Source of the DNA: Ignavibacteria bacterium
GTDB taxonomy: Bacteria > Bacteroidota > Ignavibacteria > Tepidaquicellales > OLB5
Direction: 5' to 3'
DNA: 32,923 bases
Assembly: GCA_013140565.1 (NCBI GenBank)
Contig: JABFSP010000372.1
Location: 1-32,923, forward strand
Shown: in pieces, positions 1 to 9,296 of the stretch
Layout of the letters: each line of letters opens with the position of its first letter
How positions within the stretch are numbered: position 1 is the stretch's first letter
Notes under the pieces: model-generated
Database searches by the model: none
Seen by the model: the letters and a program-made list of their open reading frames with translations, nothing else
What the model was told of the DNA's origin: nothing
Program-made: the position numbers and the translations under genes

Positions 1-59
1 GATACACCATTGCCATCTAATGCCACGTTAAATTTAATGCCGTCGTTTTCATTTTCCAC
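1..59 (-). CDS. Possible 5' end of a small hypothetical protein running off the window (VENENDGIKFNVALDGNGV...)
   Basis: Open minus-strand frame from a GTG (plus 57-59) with AAAGGA upstream; truncated by the window edge. Confidence 0.25.
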   Translation of the reverse strand, partial: MENENDGIKFNVALDGNGV

Positions 60-71
60 TTTAGGGTTCCT
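34..71. repeat. Direct repeat copy 1 (~38 bp)
   Basis: TTAATGCCGTCGTTTTCATTTTCCACTTTAGGG-TTCCT; matches 303-341 with 2 substitutions and a 1-nt indel. Confidence 0.8.
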
Positions 72-72
72 T

Positions 73-267
73 TCAACAAATCTTAATCACTTTTGTTTCA
101 ACTGTAACGCCCGCATCGTTCTTTGTGTATCTGATGTCTTCTAAACATGCATATACATAACTTAAACTTCCGACATAATGACCATCGTAACCAATATCTT
201 CTTCTTTAACAACTTCCAGTTCAGGTGGGTGTTTTTGAAGTTTTTCGATGAGTTCTTTTACAGTCAT
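73..267 (-). CDS. Small hypothetical protein (64 aa; MTVKELIEKLQKHPPELEV...)
   Basis: Complete ORF with a purine-rich upstream region (GAGGAATACCAAAATG); 'TVKELIEKLQK.P.ELEV' resembles small accessory or phage-type proteins. Confidence 0.6.
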   Translation of the reverse strand: MTVKELIEKLQKHPPELEVVKEEDIGYDGHYVGSLSYVYACLEDIRYTKNDAGVTVETKVIKIC

Positions 268-302
268 TTTGGTATTCCTCGATTTGTTGTCCTATAAAAA
301 AC

Positions 303-341
303 TTAATGTCGTCGTTTTCATTTTCCGCTTTAGGGGTTCCT
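303..341. repeat. Direct repeat copy 2 (~39 bp)
   Basis: TTAATGTCGTCGTTTTCATTTTCCGCTTTAGGGGTTCCT; see copy 1 at 34-71. Confidence 0.8.
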
Positions 342-561
342 ATCTTACTGGATTACATCCCACACAATATTCTTCTTTTGCATGAATTAACTTCGAGTAC
401 ATTACTGAAATAATATTCTTTACATCGTCAAGTTCTTTTTGCGGGATTTTAATTCCTCGTCCAAAACACTTAGTGCTGGCTTCACAAAATTCGATAGATG
501 TACCACGACCCTGAGTTTGATAATAAACAATAAAATGAATACTATATCTGTAGCTATTCAA
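340..561 (-). CDS. Small hypothetical protein (73 aa)
   Basis: Complete ORF, same orientation as 73-267; family not recognised. Confidence 0.45.
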   Translation of the reverse strand: MNSYRYSIHFIVYYQTQGRGTSIEFCEASTKCFGRGIKIPQKELDDVKNIISVMYSKLIHAKEEYCVGCNPVR

Positions 562-628
562 AATTCGTGTTTTTTGCTTAAATAGTCAAGATTAATATCA
601 GGCAAAATCTAACGATAATCGGTATTTT

Positions 629-1273
629 TCACTGTTTTTGGTGTGTCTGGAAAGTGTTTTCAAAATTTTTCACGTATATCTCCCTGATTTTTTCGAAATC
701 GGCTTTTGCTCCGGTGATCTTTTCTACGCTGGTAACTCCTTTATGAAAGATTCCGCACGGAATAATTTTATCAAAATAGCTGAGGTCTGTGTTAATATTG
801 AAAGCAATTCCATGCATTGTGATCCATCTTGAAACCTTGATTCCGATTGCGCATATTTTCTCATCACCTACCCATACCCCGGTATATTCTTCTTCGCGAT
901 GTGCTTCAATGCCAAGTTCATTTAGTGTCAGTATAACTGTTTCTTCAAGGTCGCGTAAGTAACGGTGTGTATCTTTGTAGTAATTATTAAGCTCAAGTAT
1001 AGGGTATGCCACCAGTTGTCCGGGTCCGTGGTAAGTGATATCTCCGCCGCGGTCAATTTCATAGTATGAAATTCCCTTCGACTTCATTTCTTCATCACTT
1101 ATGAGTATATGATCTCTTGAGCCGGTCTTCCCAAGCGTATATACATGGTTATGTTCTACTGTAAACAGGATATCATCACCCGGGTTTTTCTGTTTGTTCA
1201 GGTGAGTTTCTTTTTGCATGTCCCAGACTTCTTTGTAATCCGCAAAACCCAGATCAATGTGTTTAATCGGCAT
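629..1273 (-). CDS. lipB: Octanoyltransferase (lipoyl(octanoyl) transferase) LipB
   Basis: RGGDITYHGPGQLVAYPIL, YTGVWVGDEKICAIGIKVSRWITMHGIAFNIN and IIPCGI motifs are characteristic of LipB. Confidence 0.96.
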   Translation of the reverse strand: MPIKHIDLGFADYKEVWDMQKETHLNKQKNPGDDILFTVEHNHVYTLGKTGSRDHILISDEEMKSKGISYYEIDRGGDITYHGPGQLVAYPILELNNYYKDTHRYLRDLEETVILTLNELGIEAHREEEYTGVWVGDEKICAIGIKVSRWITMHGIAFNINTDLSYFDKIIPCGIFHKGVTSVEKITGAKADFEKIREIYVKNFENTFQTHQKQ

Positions 1274-1514
1274 TCTTTTCCAAAAGTATTACTTAAGGGA
1301 ACAAGTTTAGCATAAAAAGGTTTTAAGTAGTATTCACTTAATCATCATACCTTAAAAAAACCGGATATAACCCATAAGAAAAGCGCTATCTGCATTATAT
1401 ATATGAATATTGCACGGTTTATTTAATAAATAGCTTGATTTTATAAGGGGAATTTTTTATATTCGGTTCTGAAATTGGCGTATTAGCAAAATTAATCAAG
1501 GAGAAAGCAATTAT

Positions 1515-3836
1515 ATGAAAAGACTATCAGGCCTTCTTTATATATTATTCGCCTTCATCTCACTTCAGTATCTTGCAGGATGCGGAGGTTCTAACGTGGA
1601 TGAAGAAGAATCTGCTGATAAGAAGAAGAAAAAGGACTCGGTAAGTGTATATACAGCACTTGAAAATGCAAGAATACACTATACCAAAGCATTGCAGTTC
1701 AATGAACAGGCTGATTCAAAGGCTTCGAAGGAAGAATTTGAAGCTGCCTTAAAAGACCTTAATAAGATTGATACCAAAAATCTTGAAACACATATTACAT
1801 GGGAAAAAGATTACAAAGAAATTACCACAAGTGTTGTGCAGGATTATATTACTGCCAACCCTGAACTTGACGAAAATCACAAAGTATTTAAACTTGCTTC
1901 AAAACTTGGTATTAAATACGAAAAAGTAGAAAAGAAATCATTCACCAATACATTTAACCCCAATGAACTCCCTCAGTGTATTGATATCCCTCTTGTAGAA
2001 AACGGCCCGGTGCAGGATTACATTACATATTTTACCGGAACCGGCAGGAAGTACATGGATAAATGGCTATTCAGGCTCGGGAAATACTCCAATTTAATGA
2101 GAAGTATTCTCAGGGAAAATAACGCTCCGGAGGAACTGATATATCTTTCTATGATAGAATCGGGACTTGACCCAAAGATAAGTTCCTGGGCGGGAGCAAT
2201 AGGATTATGGCAGTTCATGCCAACAACAGGCTCAGCTTACGGCCTGTATTATGACGGCAGCACTGATGATAAACGCGACCCGGAAAAAGCAACAGATGCC
2301 GCAGCAAGGCATTTAAAAGATCTATATAAATCATTTGGTGACTGGTATCTTGCAATGGCTTCATATAATGCGGGTCCCGGCAGAATAACAAGCGCTATAA
2401 AAAAATCTGGTTCAACTGATTTCTGGACATTGCGTGAATATCTGCCAAAGGAAACAAGGAACTACGTTCCGCAATATATTGCGGTTGCGCTCATTTGCCT
2501 TGACCCTTCAAAATACGGATTTAATGATGTTGAATGGGGTAAGCCGCTTGAATACGACAGGGTAGTAATTAAATCTGCTTTAACAGTTGATGAAATTGCT
2601 TCGCTCAGTAATACAGATGTAGAAACTATCCGTGACCTGAACTCACAAATGCTGAGCGATATAACACCGGTGTTTGATGACGGCTATTTGATAAAGATAC
2701 CAAAAGGTAAGTTCAAGGAATTTACTGAAAATTATGAAGCGGCAAGTCATATTGAAAAATACAGTTTCAAACCGATCTTTGACGGCAACGAGGGTACAGC
2801 TTCAGTAAACCACGAAGAAAGTTACTCATATTTTAAAGTAGCCGGCTATCACGTGGAAGACAAAAGGTACATTATAAGTACAACGAACCGCGAGCTTGTG
2901 TTTCATGATATTTCTGAAAAGGAAGACCTTTATAATGTATCGCTGAAGTATGCTGTAAGACCCAGTGACCTGAGATTATGGAATAACATAAATTATGGCA
3001 TTTATCCCAAAAAGGGTGATAAGCTTTCTGTTTGGCTGACAAAAGATAAATATAAAGAACTTTACGGTTCAGTTGAAGAAGAAAAGAAAACTGAAAACGT
3101 TACCGAGAGCCCAATTAAAGACCCGGGAAAAGATGAAGTCATTGAAGAAACAAATTCTGAAGGAACCAATGAAACCGTTTTGGTTAATAAAGAGCACAAA
3201 AATGATCCGGATGTTAAAAAAGAGGTTGAAGTTAAAAAGGATACCGAAGTAAAAAAAGAGGTAGAAGTCAAAAAGGATGTTGAAGTAAAAAAAGAAAAGA
3301 AAACCAGCACTGATACAAAGAAGAAAAAACAGAGCTACCAGACCTATACTGTAAAAGATGGAGACAACCTGACTGAAATAGCTGATGCGTACGATGTTGA
3401 AATAGCTGATGTAAAAGACTGGAACGAGCTTGAGTCAGATAAAATAATGGTTGGACAGAAGCTGAAAATATATTCGGATAAAAAAGTAACATCATCGAGC
3501 AAAAAATCCAAATCATACACAGTAAAAGAAGGCGATAACCTCACTAAAATTGCAGATGCAAACGGTGTATCTGTTGCGGATATTAAAGAATGGAACGGGC
3601 TGGATAGTGATGTTATCCAGGAAGGACAGGTATTGAAGCTCTATTCAACAAAAGAAACAACCAAGAAAGAGAAAAAAGATACCAAAAGCAAAACAACATA
3701 TCACACAGTTAAAAAAGGCGAAACGCTTGGCAAAATAGCCGATAAGTATGACTGCACTATTGCTGACCTTAAAAAATGGAACAAGATAAAAGGCGATACA
3801 ATTGAAATTGGTGAGAAGCTGGTAGTAAAGAAGTAA
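1515..3836 (+). CDS. Lipoprotein-like lytic murein transglycosylase (MltD-like SLT domain) with C-terminal LysM repeats
   Basis: N-terminal LQYLAGCGG lipobox; SLT motif [37 protein letters not shown]; three LysM units ([29 protein letters not shown]...). Confidence 0.93.
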   Translation: MKRLSGLLYILFAFISLQYLAGCGGSNVDEEESADKKKKKDSVSVYTALENARIHYTKALQFNEQADSKASKEEFEAALKDLNKIDTKNLETHITWEKDYKEITTSVVQDYITANPELDENHKVFKLASKLGIKYEKVEKKSFTNTFNPNELPQCIDIPLVENGPVQDYITYFTGTGRKYMDKWLFRLGKYSNLMRSILRENNAPEELIYLSMIESGLDPKISSWAGAIGLWQFMPTTGSAYGLYYDGSTDDKRDPEKATDAAARHLKDLYKSFGDWYLAMASYNAGPGRITSAIKKSGSTDFWTLREYLPKETRNYVPQYIAVALICLDPSKYGFNDVEWGKPLEYDRVVIKSALTVDEIASLSNTDVETIRDLNSQMLSDITPVFDDGYLIKIPKGKFKEFTENYEAASHIEKYSFKPIFDGNEGTASVNHEESYSYFKVAGYHVEDKRYIISTTNRELVFHDISEKEDLYNVSLKYAVRPSDLRLWNNINYGIYPKKGDKLSVWLTKDKYKELYGSVEEEKKTENVTESPIKDPGKDEVIEETNSEGTNETVLVNKEHKNDPDVKKEVEVKKDTEVKKEVEVKKDVEVKKEKKTSTDTKKKKQSYQTYTVKDGDNLTEIADAYDVEIADVKDWNELESDKIMVGQKLKIYSDKKVTSSSKKSKSYTVKEGDNLTKIADANGVSVADIKEWNGLDSDVIQEGQVLKLYSTKETTKKEKKDTKSKTTYHTVKKGETLGKIADKYDCTIADLKKWNKIKGDTIEIGEKLVVKK
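3213..3304 (+). repeat. In-frame [12 protein letters not shown]-type 12-aa repeat in the linker between domains
   Basis: Peptide [34 protein letters not shown] visibly repetitive. Confidence 0.75.
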
Positions 3837-3895
3837 AACTTCCTCTGCTTAGGCAGAGTAAGTCAAGAAGCAAAAGTGAAAAGGCAAAAAAATTT

Positions 3896-3920
3896 AAGGC
3901 GAGTATATCTCGCCTTTTTT
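3896..3920 (+). terminator. Rho-independent terminator after the transglycosylase
   Basis: AAGGCGAG-TATAT-CTCGCCTT followed by TTTT. Confidence 0.8.
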
Positions 3921-3951
3921 ATAGTAAAAATTATCATCAGGAAATTAGCAC

Positions 3952-4002
3952 CCCTCTCCTTTGGAGAGGGAGAAAACGCACAATAGTGCGTTTTGGGAGA
4001 GG
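3952..4002 (+). promoter_or_regulatory. Composite hairpin in the 5' leader of the GNAT gene, overlapping its likely RBS
   Basis: Stem 1 CCCTCTCC-TTT-GGAGAGGG (3952-3970); stem 2 AAAACGCAC-AATA-GTGCGTTTT (3973-3994); a second GGAGAGG (3996-4002) lies just before the ATG at 4008. Confidence 0.5.
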
Positions 4003-4007
4003 TCAAT

Positions 4008-4535
4008 ATGAAACAAAATAACATTACTTTTAAAATCGCATCTCAGGATGATTCTGTTAATATCACAGCTTTGGTTAACTCCGTTTACCGGGGTGAAAAC
4101 TCCAAAAAGGGGTGGACAACTGAAGCGGATTTCCTGAGCGGTATCAGAATCACGGAAGAGAAAGTTAAGGAAATAATTGAAGGCAAAAATGATGTGATCA
4201 TTCTCGCATTGGTTGAAGAAAGCATCATAGGCTGCGTTCACCTGGAAAATGCCGGTAGTTATTCATATTTAGGGATGCTCTCAGTTGATGTGAACTTTCA
4301 GGATAAAGGCATTGGCAAATTGTTAATTACTGAATGTGAGAGATATACAAAAGAAGTATTTGGTCTAAATGAAATAAAGATGAAAGTAATAAGCAGAAGA
4401 ACGGAGCTTATTGAGTATTACAACCGCAGGGGTTATTCTGCAACCAGTGAACTTGAAGAATTCGGCTCGCACGGAGATACTTTTGGCGATACGAGTGAAA
4501 AGCTTTATTTTGAAACTCTTTCAAAAAACTTATGA
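4008..4535 (+). CDS. GNAT family N-acetyltransferase
   Basis: GNAT core LGMLSVDVNFQDKGIGKLLITECERYTKEV...RRTELIEYYNRRGY. ATG at 4008 preferred over the TTG at 3993. Confidence 0.88.
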   Translation: MKQNNITFKIASQDDSVNITALVNSVYRGENSKKGWTTEADFLSGIRITEEKVKEIIEGKNDVIILALVEESIIGCVHLENAGSYSYLGMLSVDVNFQDKGIGKLLITECERYTKEVFGLNEIKMKVISRRTELIEYYNRRGYSATSELEEFGSHGDTFGDTSEKLYFETLSKNL

Positions 4536-4550
4536 ACTGAATATGAGTTA

Positions 4551-5999
4551 TTATCTTTCAAGCTCTTCAGCTTTTTTCAAAAGCCAGATTTTGTTAATTA
4601 AAGCCCGGTTTTCTGAAATTTCCCTTTTTATTTTATTAAGCTCAAATTCTTTATCCTTACCGTCTGTGTTTTTTAAATTAAACAGTTTTCTGGAGTAATT
4701 TATAAAACCATTCACTTGTTCGCGCACCTTATCATGAACTATTTTGTTGTTAAGAATAAAATGCTTGTACGTATCAATATGTGAGTAAAATGGTTCAGAT
4801 TCGTTAAGGTCATAATAAATTTTCAACGTTAGAGATTTGATATTCTGCTTAAATACAAATTCTTCAGAGGTTACCTTTGACAATTCAACAAGAGAGCTTT
4901 CCAGATCATTTTTCCAGTAATGACCCAGCGCGCAGCAAAAGTGATGTGTATCAGTTCTCAAGTCCTCTTTAACCTCATTAATATTCTCTCTAATGAATTT
5001 ATTTACCCACACTGATTCCCCTGCTTCATATCCTGTAGCTACAAGACTGATAAAAAATATATTTGAAATGTAATCAACTGTTCCCTTATGCAGACCTTTA
5101 TCTACAGTTTGTTTATAAAGCTCAAATTGTTGTTTTACAAATTCATCGCTGCCGCTTGTCACTTTAGTATAGCAGAAATTTGTCAATACAGTAAGAATAT
5201 CTTTACTTTTGTGAATATGCAAAATATCAAAGTTCTTTATAAGGAAATCTTTAAGCAGAAAAAAATATTTTTCTTCCTGAGTCTGCATCAGTTTAAAAGA
5301 AAGATAATAGGCGTTAACATAAGGTATATCCAGGAATTTTTTACCCTCCCTGCTGAAAAAGATATCTAACTCTACGGATAAATTGTAAGTAAAACGAAAA
5401 TTTGAAATTTGAGAATTTCTTGTCAGAAGGAAGGTATTATGATAAAGTATTTTTATCAAAAAACCTGATGTTAACAGGTCCGAAATTTCCTGGAACAGTT
5501 TGTTTTCCCTTATGTAACTATCCGTAACATCTTTCTGAAACCCGCTGTAAATCAAACTAAGTTCATATTGTTTATCGTAATAATGCTCATCTTTATAAAC
5601 TGTATTTTCTATCGTTTTGCTTACTCTTTCCTTTTTCTTCAAAAAATGTCCGGTAAGCTTCCTGCTTTTCAGTTCTTCAAGTAACAGCATATCCTTTCTG
5701 AATTCCTTTTTATTAAAATTAAGTACTGCAAGGAATTCATTTGCAAGCCTGAGCATATCAGAAATAACATTTCTCATCAGGGCATCATTGTATTTTTTTC
5801 CGGGATAAAGAAATTCGAATACTTTTTCCTTTTCCATATGCTTTTTATCGTATTCCGGATGACATATTTTCAGATAGTCCGCCAGATTCATCAGCACTTT
5901 TTCTTTGTTGAAAAAGGGTGAATGAACAAAATCTCTGAATTGTTTAAGCTCACCCGGGCTCAGAGTTTTGAGCAATAATACAAATCTTGAATTATTCAT
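4551..5999 (-). CDS. Uncharacterised helical protein, paralog A of a three-member family (SPYF/WLLKK family)
   Basis: MNNSRFVLLLKTLSPGELKQFRDFVHSPFFNKEK...YPEYDKKHMEKEKVFEFLYPGKKYNDALMRNVISDMLRLANEFLA...IWLLKKAEELER; aligns with 12357-13835 and 17497-18957. The listed ORF extends to 6065, but homology to the paralogs starts at the 5999 ATG. Confidence 0.85.
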   Translation of the reverse strand: MNNSRFVLLLKTLSPGELKQFRDFVHSPFFNKEKVLMNLADYLKICHPEYDKKHMEKEKVFEFLYPGKKYNDALMRNVISDMLRLANEFLAVLNFNKKEFRKDMLLLEELKSRKLTGHFLKKKERVSKTIENTVYKDEHYYDKQYELSLIYSGFQKDVTDSYIRENKLFQEISDLLTSGFLIKILYHNTFLLTRNSQISNFRFTYNLSVELDIFFSREGKKFLDIPYVNAYYLSFKLMQTQEEKYFFLLKDFLIKNFDILHIHKSKDILTVLTNFCYTKVTSGSDEFVKQQFELYKQTVDKGLHKGTVDYISNIFFISLVATGYEAGESVWVNKFIRENINEVKEDLRTDTHHFCCALGHYWKNDLESSLVELSKVTSEEFVFKQNIKSLTLKIYYDLNESEPFYSHIDTYKHFILNNKIVHDKVREQVNGFINYSRKLFNLKNTDGKDKEFELNKIKREISENRALINKIWLLKKAEELER

Positions 6000-6171
6000 A
6001 TTTTTTTGTGTACTCCCAATGGTGACAATATAGTGATAAATCCTTTGAAACGATACGTTTTTCATAAAAAATGTGAATCTTTCATCCTACATTTTGCTTT
6101 AATTTTCTTTGTGAAGACCTGCATGCAGATACTAACTTTGCAGAGCATCAAAAAAAAGGGAGAACTCAATA

Positions 6172-6606
6172 ATGAAGACATTAATATTATCCATAATGGT
6201 TTTAATATTCATGGCCGCATTTTCAGATGGCTGCCAGGATATCCTGGGCAGGAAAAAGAATCAGTCAGATACGCAGTATTTGAAAAAGGTAAACGGTAAC
6301 AATTGGCTATTTCCGGGAGCAAAGGGAGAATACTGCAGGTATAAATTGTACGAAGATGTAAACCGAATGACCGTAATTGATACGATCTGTATTTATTGCC
6401 CTTATCAGGACTCAGTCAGCCTGGGGTGCATGAAAGAAAACGATTACAAATACATTTGGGACCAGGAGTATCACAGGGAAGACTCAATTATGACATGGAA
6501 GCGAATGTATATTGAAAAATTAAATACCGATGTTAATTCAGATTGCAAAGAATGTCCGCCTTCAGAACAAAAATATACACAAACAATTTATGGTTATACG
6601 TGGTAA
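6172..6606 (+). CDS. Small Cys-rich secreted/lipoprotein-like hypothetical protein
   Basis: Hydrophobic N-terminus MKTLILSIMVLIFMAAFSDGC followed by CIYC and CKEC motifs; AGGGAGAAC upstream of the ATG. Confidence 0.65.
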   Translation: MKTLILSIMVLIFMAAFSDGCQDILGRKKNQSDTQYLKKVNGNNWLFPGAKGEYCRYKLYEDVNRMTVIDTICIYCPYQDSVSLGCMKENDYKYIWDQEYHREDSIMTWKRMYIEKLNTDVNSDCKECPPSEQKYTQTIYGYTW

Positions 6607-6664
6607 GGGATAAAATACAGTATAAAATATAAATATAAACCAAGAATAAGGAGAATAATAACAT

Positions 6665-8032
6665 ATGGAAAAATTTCAAACCGTATTTTCAGGACCAAAG
6701 GTCATCATGCTCACACTGGGCATAATGCTCTGCTGCAGCCAGGCTTTCTCACAATGGACACAAACTTCAGGAACCCCCGAAGGAGCAGGTATTACCGATA
6801 TGATCACAACTGCCAATGGTACTATAGTGGTAACATGCGCGAGTTATAGCTGGCCAAGCGGTCAGCAGGGCGGAATCAGAATATCATCCAATAGCGGCGC
6901 AAGCTGGCAAAGCGTTGTTAATGCATATAACGGCAGAACCTTGCATCTTGGAACTACAGGGAAGATATTCGCTTCTTTCTGGCCATATCCAACCGCGGAA
7001 GGAATGTATTTTTCAACAAACAACGGGTTGAACTGGGAACAATCATATTACGGAGGCGCTAGCGATAACGTGTTTTCCATTACCTCAACAAACAATGATA
7101 ACACAGTTTTCATCGGTACAAGATATGGTGTATGGAGATCAATAAATAATGGTTTATGGGCGCAGGTTTTCGGTGGTATCCAGCCGAATACTTTTGTATA
7201 TGACTTAGAGGCGGACAGCTCAGGAACATATATTGCAGCTGGAACATCAAAAGGTTTGTATGTTACTTCAAATAACGGAACCACCTGGAGCCCGGTATCA
7301 GGCATAAATGTTGATGATACCATTTATGCAGTTAAATTTATCAAATCACAGGGTGATGATCCGGAAGACAACTTTTTGTTCAGTACAACTTCCAAAGGTG
7401 CTATGTTTAAAAGTCCTGAATCTGCGCAGTACCTGGCAGCAATATTAGTATATACGTTCCTTGGAAAAATTGGCGATGTTCAGGTTGTAAAGAATGCAGA
7501 CCTTATTTATATAGCCGGGGCTCTTTCTCCTTTTCATCTGGATAATTCAGTTAATGCCGGTTTTGTTTTGTCATCTGATATGGGCAGCTCGTGGCAGGAT
7601 ATCAATACTGGTCTGCCCGGGAATCCTGTAGTATCAAGAATAACTTACAATATCTCCGGCGGCAATATTAACTGGCATGCAGGTTTATTCAATAACACAC
7701 TTAACGGAGCTAAAGTATACAAAATGACAACACCTATTGGCATTAACCAGATCTCAAATGAAGTTCCGGATGGCTTTTCTCTTTCACAAAACTATCCTAA
7801 TCCGTTTAACCCCGTGACAAAAATTAAATTCAATGTTGCTAAAGAGTCTGCGGTAAATATCACAGTCTTTGATGTACTTGGCAGACACATATCAACACTT
7901 GTGAATGAAAAACTAAGAGCGGGGAGTTATGAAACCGAGTGGTCTGCGGTAAATATGCCGGGCGGAGTTTATTTTTATAAAATTGAGACTGATGACTTTA
8001 CGGAAACGAAGAAGATGATGCTGGTAAAATAA
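6665..8032 (+). CDS. Secreted Asp-box/beta-propeller protein with T9SS type A sorting domain
   Basis: Signal peptide; S-x-x-x-G-x-x-W Asp-box-like repeats (SSNSGASWQ, STNNGLNWE, TSNNGTTWS, SSDMGSSWQ); C-terminus QNYPNPFNPVTKIKFNV...GVYFYKIETDDFTETKKMMLVK. Confidence 0.9.
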   Translation: MEKFQTVFSGPKVIMLTLGIMLCCSQAFSQWTQTSGTPEGAGITDMITTANGTIVVTCASYSWPSGQQGGIRISSNSGASWQSVVNAYNGRTLHLGTTGKIFASFWPYPTAEGMYFSTNNGLNWEQSYYGGASDNVFSITSTNNDNTVFIGTRYGVWRSINNGLWAQVFGGIQPNTFVYDLEADSSGTYIAAGTSKGLYVTSNNGTTWSPVSGINVDDTIYAVKFIKSQGDDPEDNFLFSTTSKGAMFKSPESAQYLAAILVYTFLGKIGDVQVVKNADLIYIAGALSPFHLDNSVNAGFVLSSDMGSSWQDINTGLPGNPVVSRITYNISGGNINWHAGLFNNTLNGAKVYKMTTPIGINQISNEVPDGFSLSQNYPNPFNPVTKIKFNVAKESAVNITVFDVLGRHISTLVNEKLRAGSYETEWSAVNMPGGVYFYKIETDDFTETKKMMLVK

Positions 8033-8056
8033 CATAATTTGAAATTTTTGCACTCT

Positions 8057-8082
8057 AAGCCGTCAATTTGACGGCTTTTTTA
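8057..8082 (+). terminator. Rho-independent terminator
   Basis: AAGCCGTCAA-T-TTGACGGCTT followed by TTTT. Confidence 0.85.
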
Positions 8083-8155
8083 TTTAATTGAATATAATAC
8101 CCAAAATCGGTATTATTGGTAACAATTCTAATAAAAATTTAAAATTTTATCGCCC

Positions 8156-9295
8156 ATGAGAAATTTATTTTTCAGTATGATAGCCTTAACAGCAATTGCA
8201 GTTTTTACAATTTCAGGCTGCAACAAAGGCAGCGGAGATGAGATCCTGATCGGTGAATACGGTTCATTAACCGGACCGAACGCTACATTTGGTATTTCAT
8301 CAACCAACGGCTTAAAACTTGCTGTTGAAGAACTTAACAATGCAGGCGGATTGCTTAATAAGAAGGTAAAGCTCATTACATACGATGATCAGGGCAAACC
8401 CTCAGAAGCGCAGACAGTTGTTCAGCGTTTAATTAAAAATGATAATGTTGTTGCTGTAATTGGTGAAGTAGCTTCATCGAACAGTAAAGCCGGCGCGCCG
8501 ATTTGCCAGCAGAATAAAATCCCAATGATAACTCCGGCATCAACCAACCCGGAAGTTACAGCAATTGGCGACTATATTTTTAGGGTATGTTTTATTGACC
8601 CGTTCCAGGCAACCGTTGTAAGTAAATTTATCTTAAATACGCTTAAGATGAAAAAAGTTGCTTTGCTTAAGGATGTAAAGAATGCTTACTCTACCGGGTT
8701 AGCTGATTTCTTTGAAAAAGAATTCAAAAATATGGGCGGCGAAATTGTTGAAGTACAGTCATTTTCGGCGGGTGATAAGGATTTTAAAGCCCAGTTAACA
8801 TCTATTAAAGCTAAGAATCCGGAAGCGATATTTATTCCTGCTTATTATACTGATGTGAATTTAATATCCATTCAGGCACGTGAAATAGGCTTAACAATTC
8901 CGTTAATTGGCAGTGATGGCTGGGAATCAGAAAAGCTTACCGAAGGCAAAGCAAAGGATGCGCTTGAAGGATGTTATTTCTCAACTCACGTATCCACAGA
9001 AAATCCTGATCCGTTAATCCAGGAATTCATAAAAAAATATAAAGCTAAATATAACTCAATGCCTGATGCAATGGCATTCCTTGCATACGATGCAGGTTTG
9101 ATACTTTTTGAAGCAATGAAAAAAGCCGGCACAACTGACCCTGAAAAAGTTAAAAATGAGCTTGCAAAGATAAAGGATTTTTCAGGTGTAACAGGAAAGA
9201 TATCGATCAATGAGCAGCGTAACGCTATAAAACCTGCAGTGATTCTTGAAATAAAAGGCGGTCAGTTTAAATTTAAAGAAACGGTACAGCCATAA
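8156..9295 (+). CDS. ABC transporter substrate-binding lipoprotein, branched-chain amino-acid type (LivJ/LivK-like)
   Basis: Lipobox TISGCNKG; GEYGSLTGPNATFGISSTNGLKLAVEELNNAGGLLNKKVKLITYDDQGKPSEAQTVVQRLI. Confidence 0.93.
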   Translation: MRNLFFSMIALTAIAVFTISGCNKGSGDEILIGEYGSLTGPNATFGISSTNGLKLAVEELNNAGGLLNKKVKLITYDDQGKPSEAQTVVQRLIKNDNVVAVIGEVASSNSKAGAPICQQNKIPMITPASTNPEVTAIGDYIFRVCFIDPFQATVVSKFILNTLKMKKVALLKDVKNAYSTGLADFFEKEFKNMGGEIVEVQSFSAGDKDFKAQLTSIKAKNPEAIFIPAYYTDVNLISIQAREIGLTIPLIGSDGWESEKLTEGKAKDALEGCYFSTHVSTENPDPLIQEFIKKYKAKYNSMPDAMAFLAYDAGLILFEAMKKAGTTDPEKVKNELAKIKDFSGVTGKISINEQRNAIKPAVILEIKGGQFKFKETVQP

Positions 9296-9296
9296 G

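Noticed and set aside
34-341. Left-edge direct repeats as integron attC or CRISPR repeats
   Set aside because: Only two copies, spaced ~269 bp with ORFs between; no convincing inverted core sites (RYYYAAC/GTTRRRY), no integrase or cas gene in the window.
638-832. Plus-strand ORF opposite lipB
   Set aside because: Antisense shadow of a confident LipB coding sequence.
3062-3544. Minus-strand ORFs (82, 82, 66 aa) opposite the KKEVEV linker and LysM repeats
   Set aside because: Low-complexity Ser/Phe/Thr translations that are reverse complements of the repeat-rich transglycosylase.
3945-4241. 98-aa minus-strand ORF
   Set aside because: Overlaps the hairpin region and the GNAT gene on the opposite strand; no motif support.
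6006-6299. 97-aa plus-strand ORF MCTPNGDNIVINPLKRY...
   Set aside because: Overlaps the 6172-6606 ORF in another frame; the latter has a signal peptide and a proper RBS.
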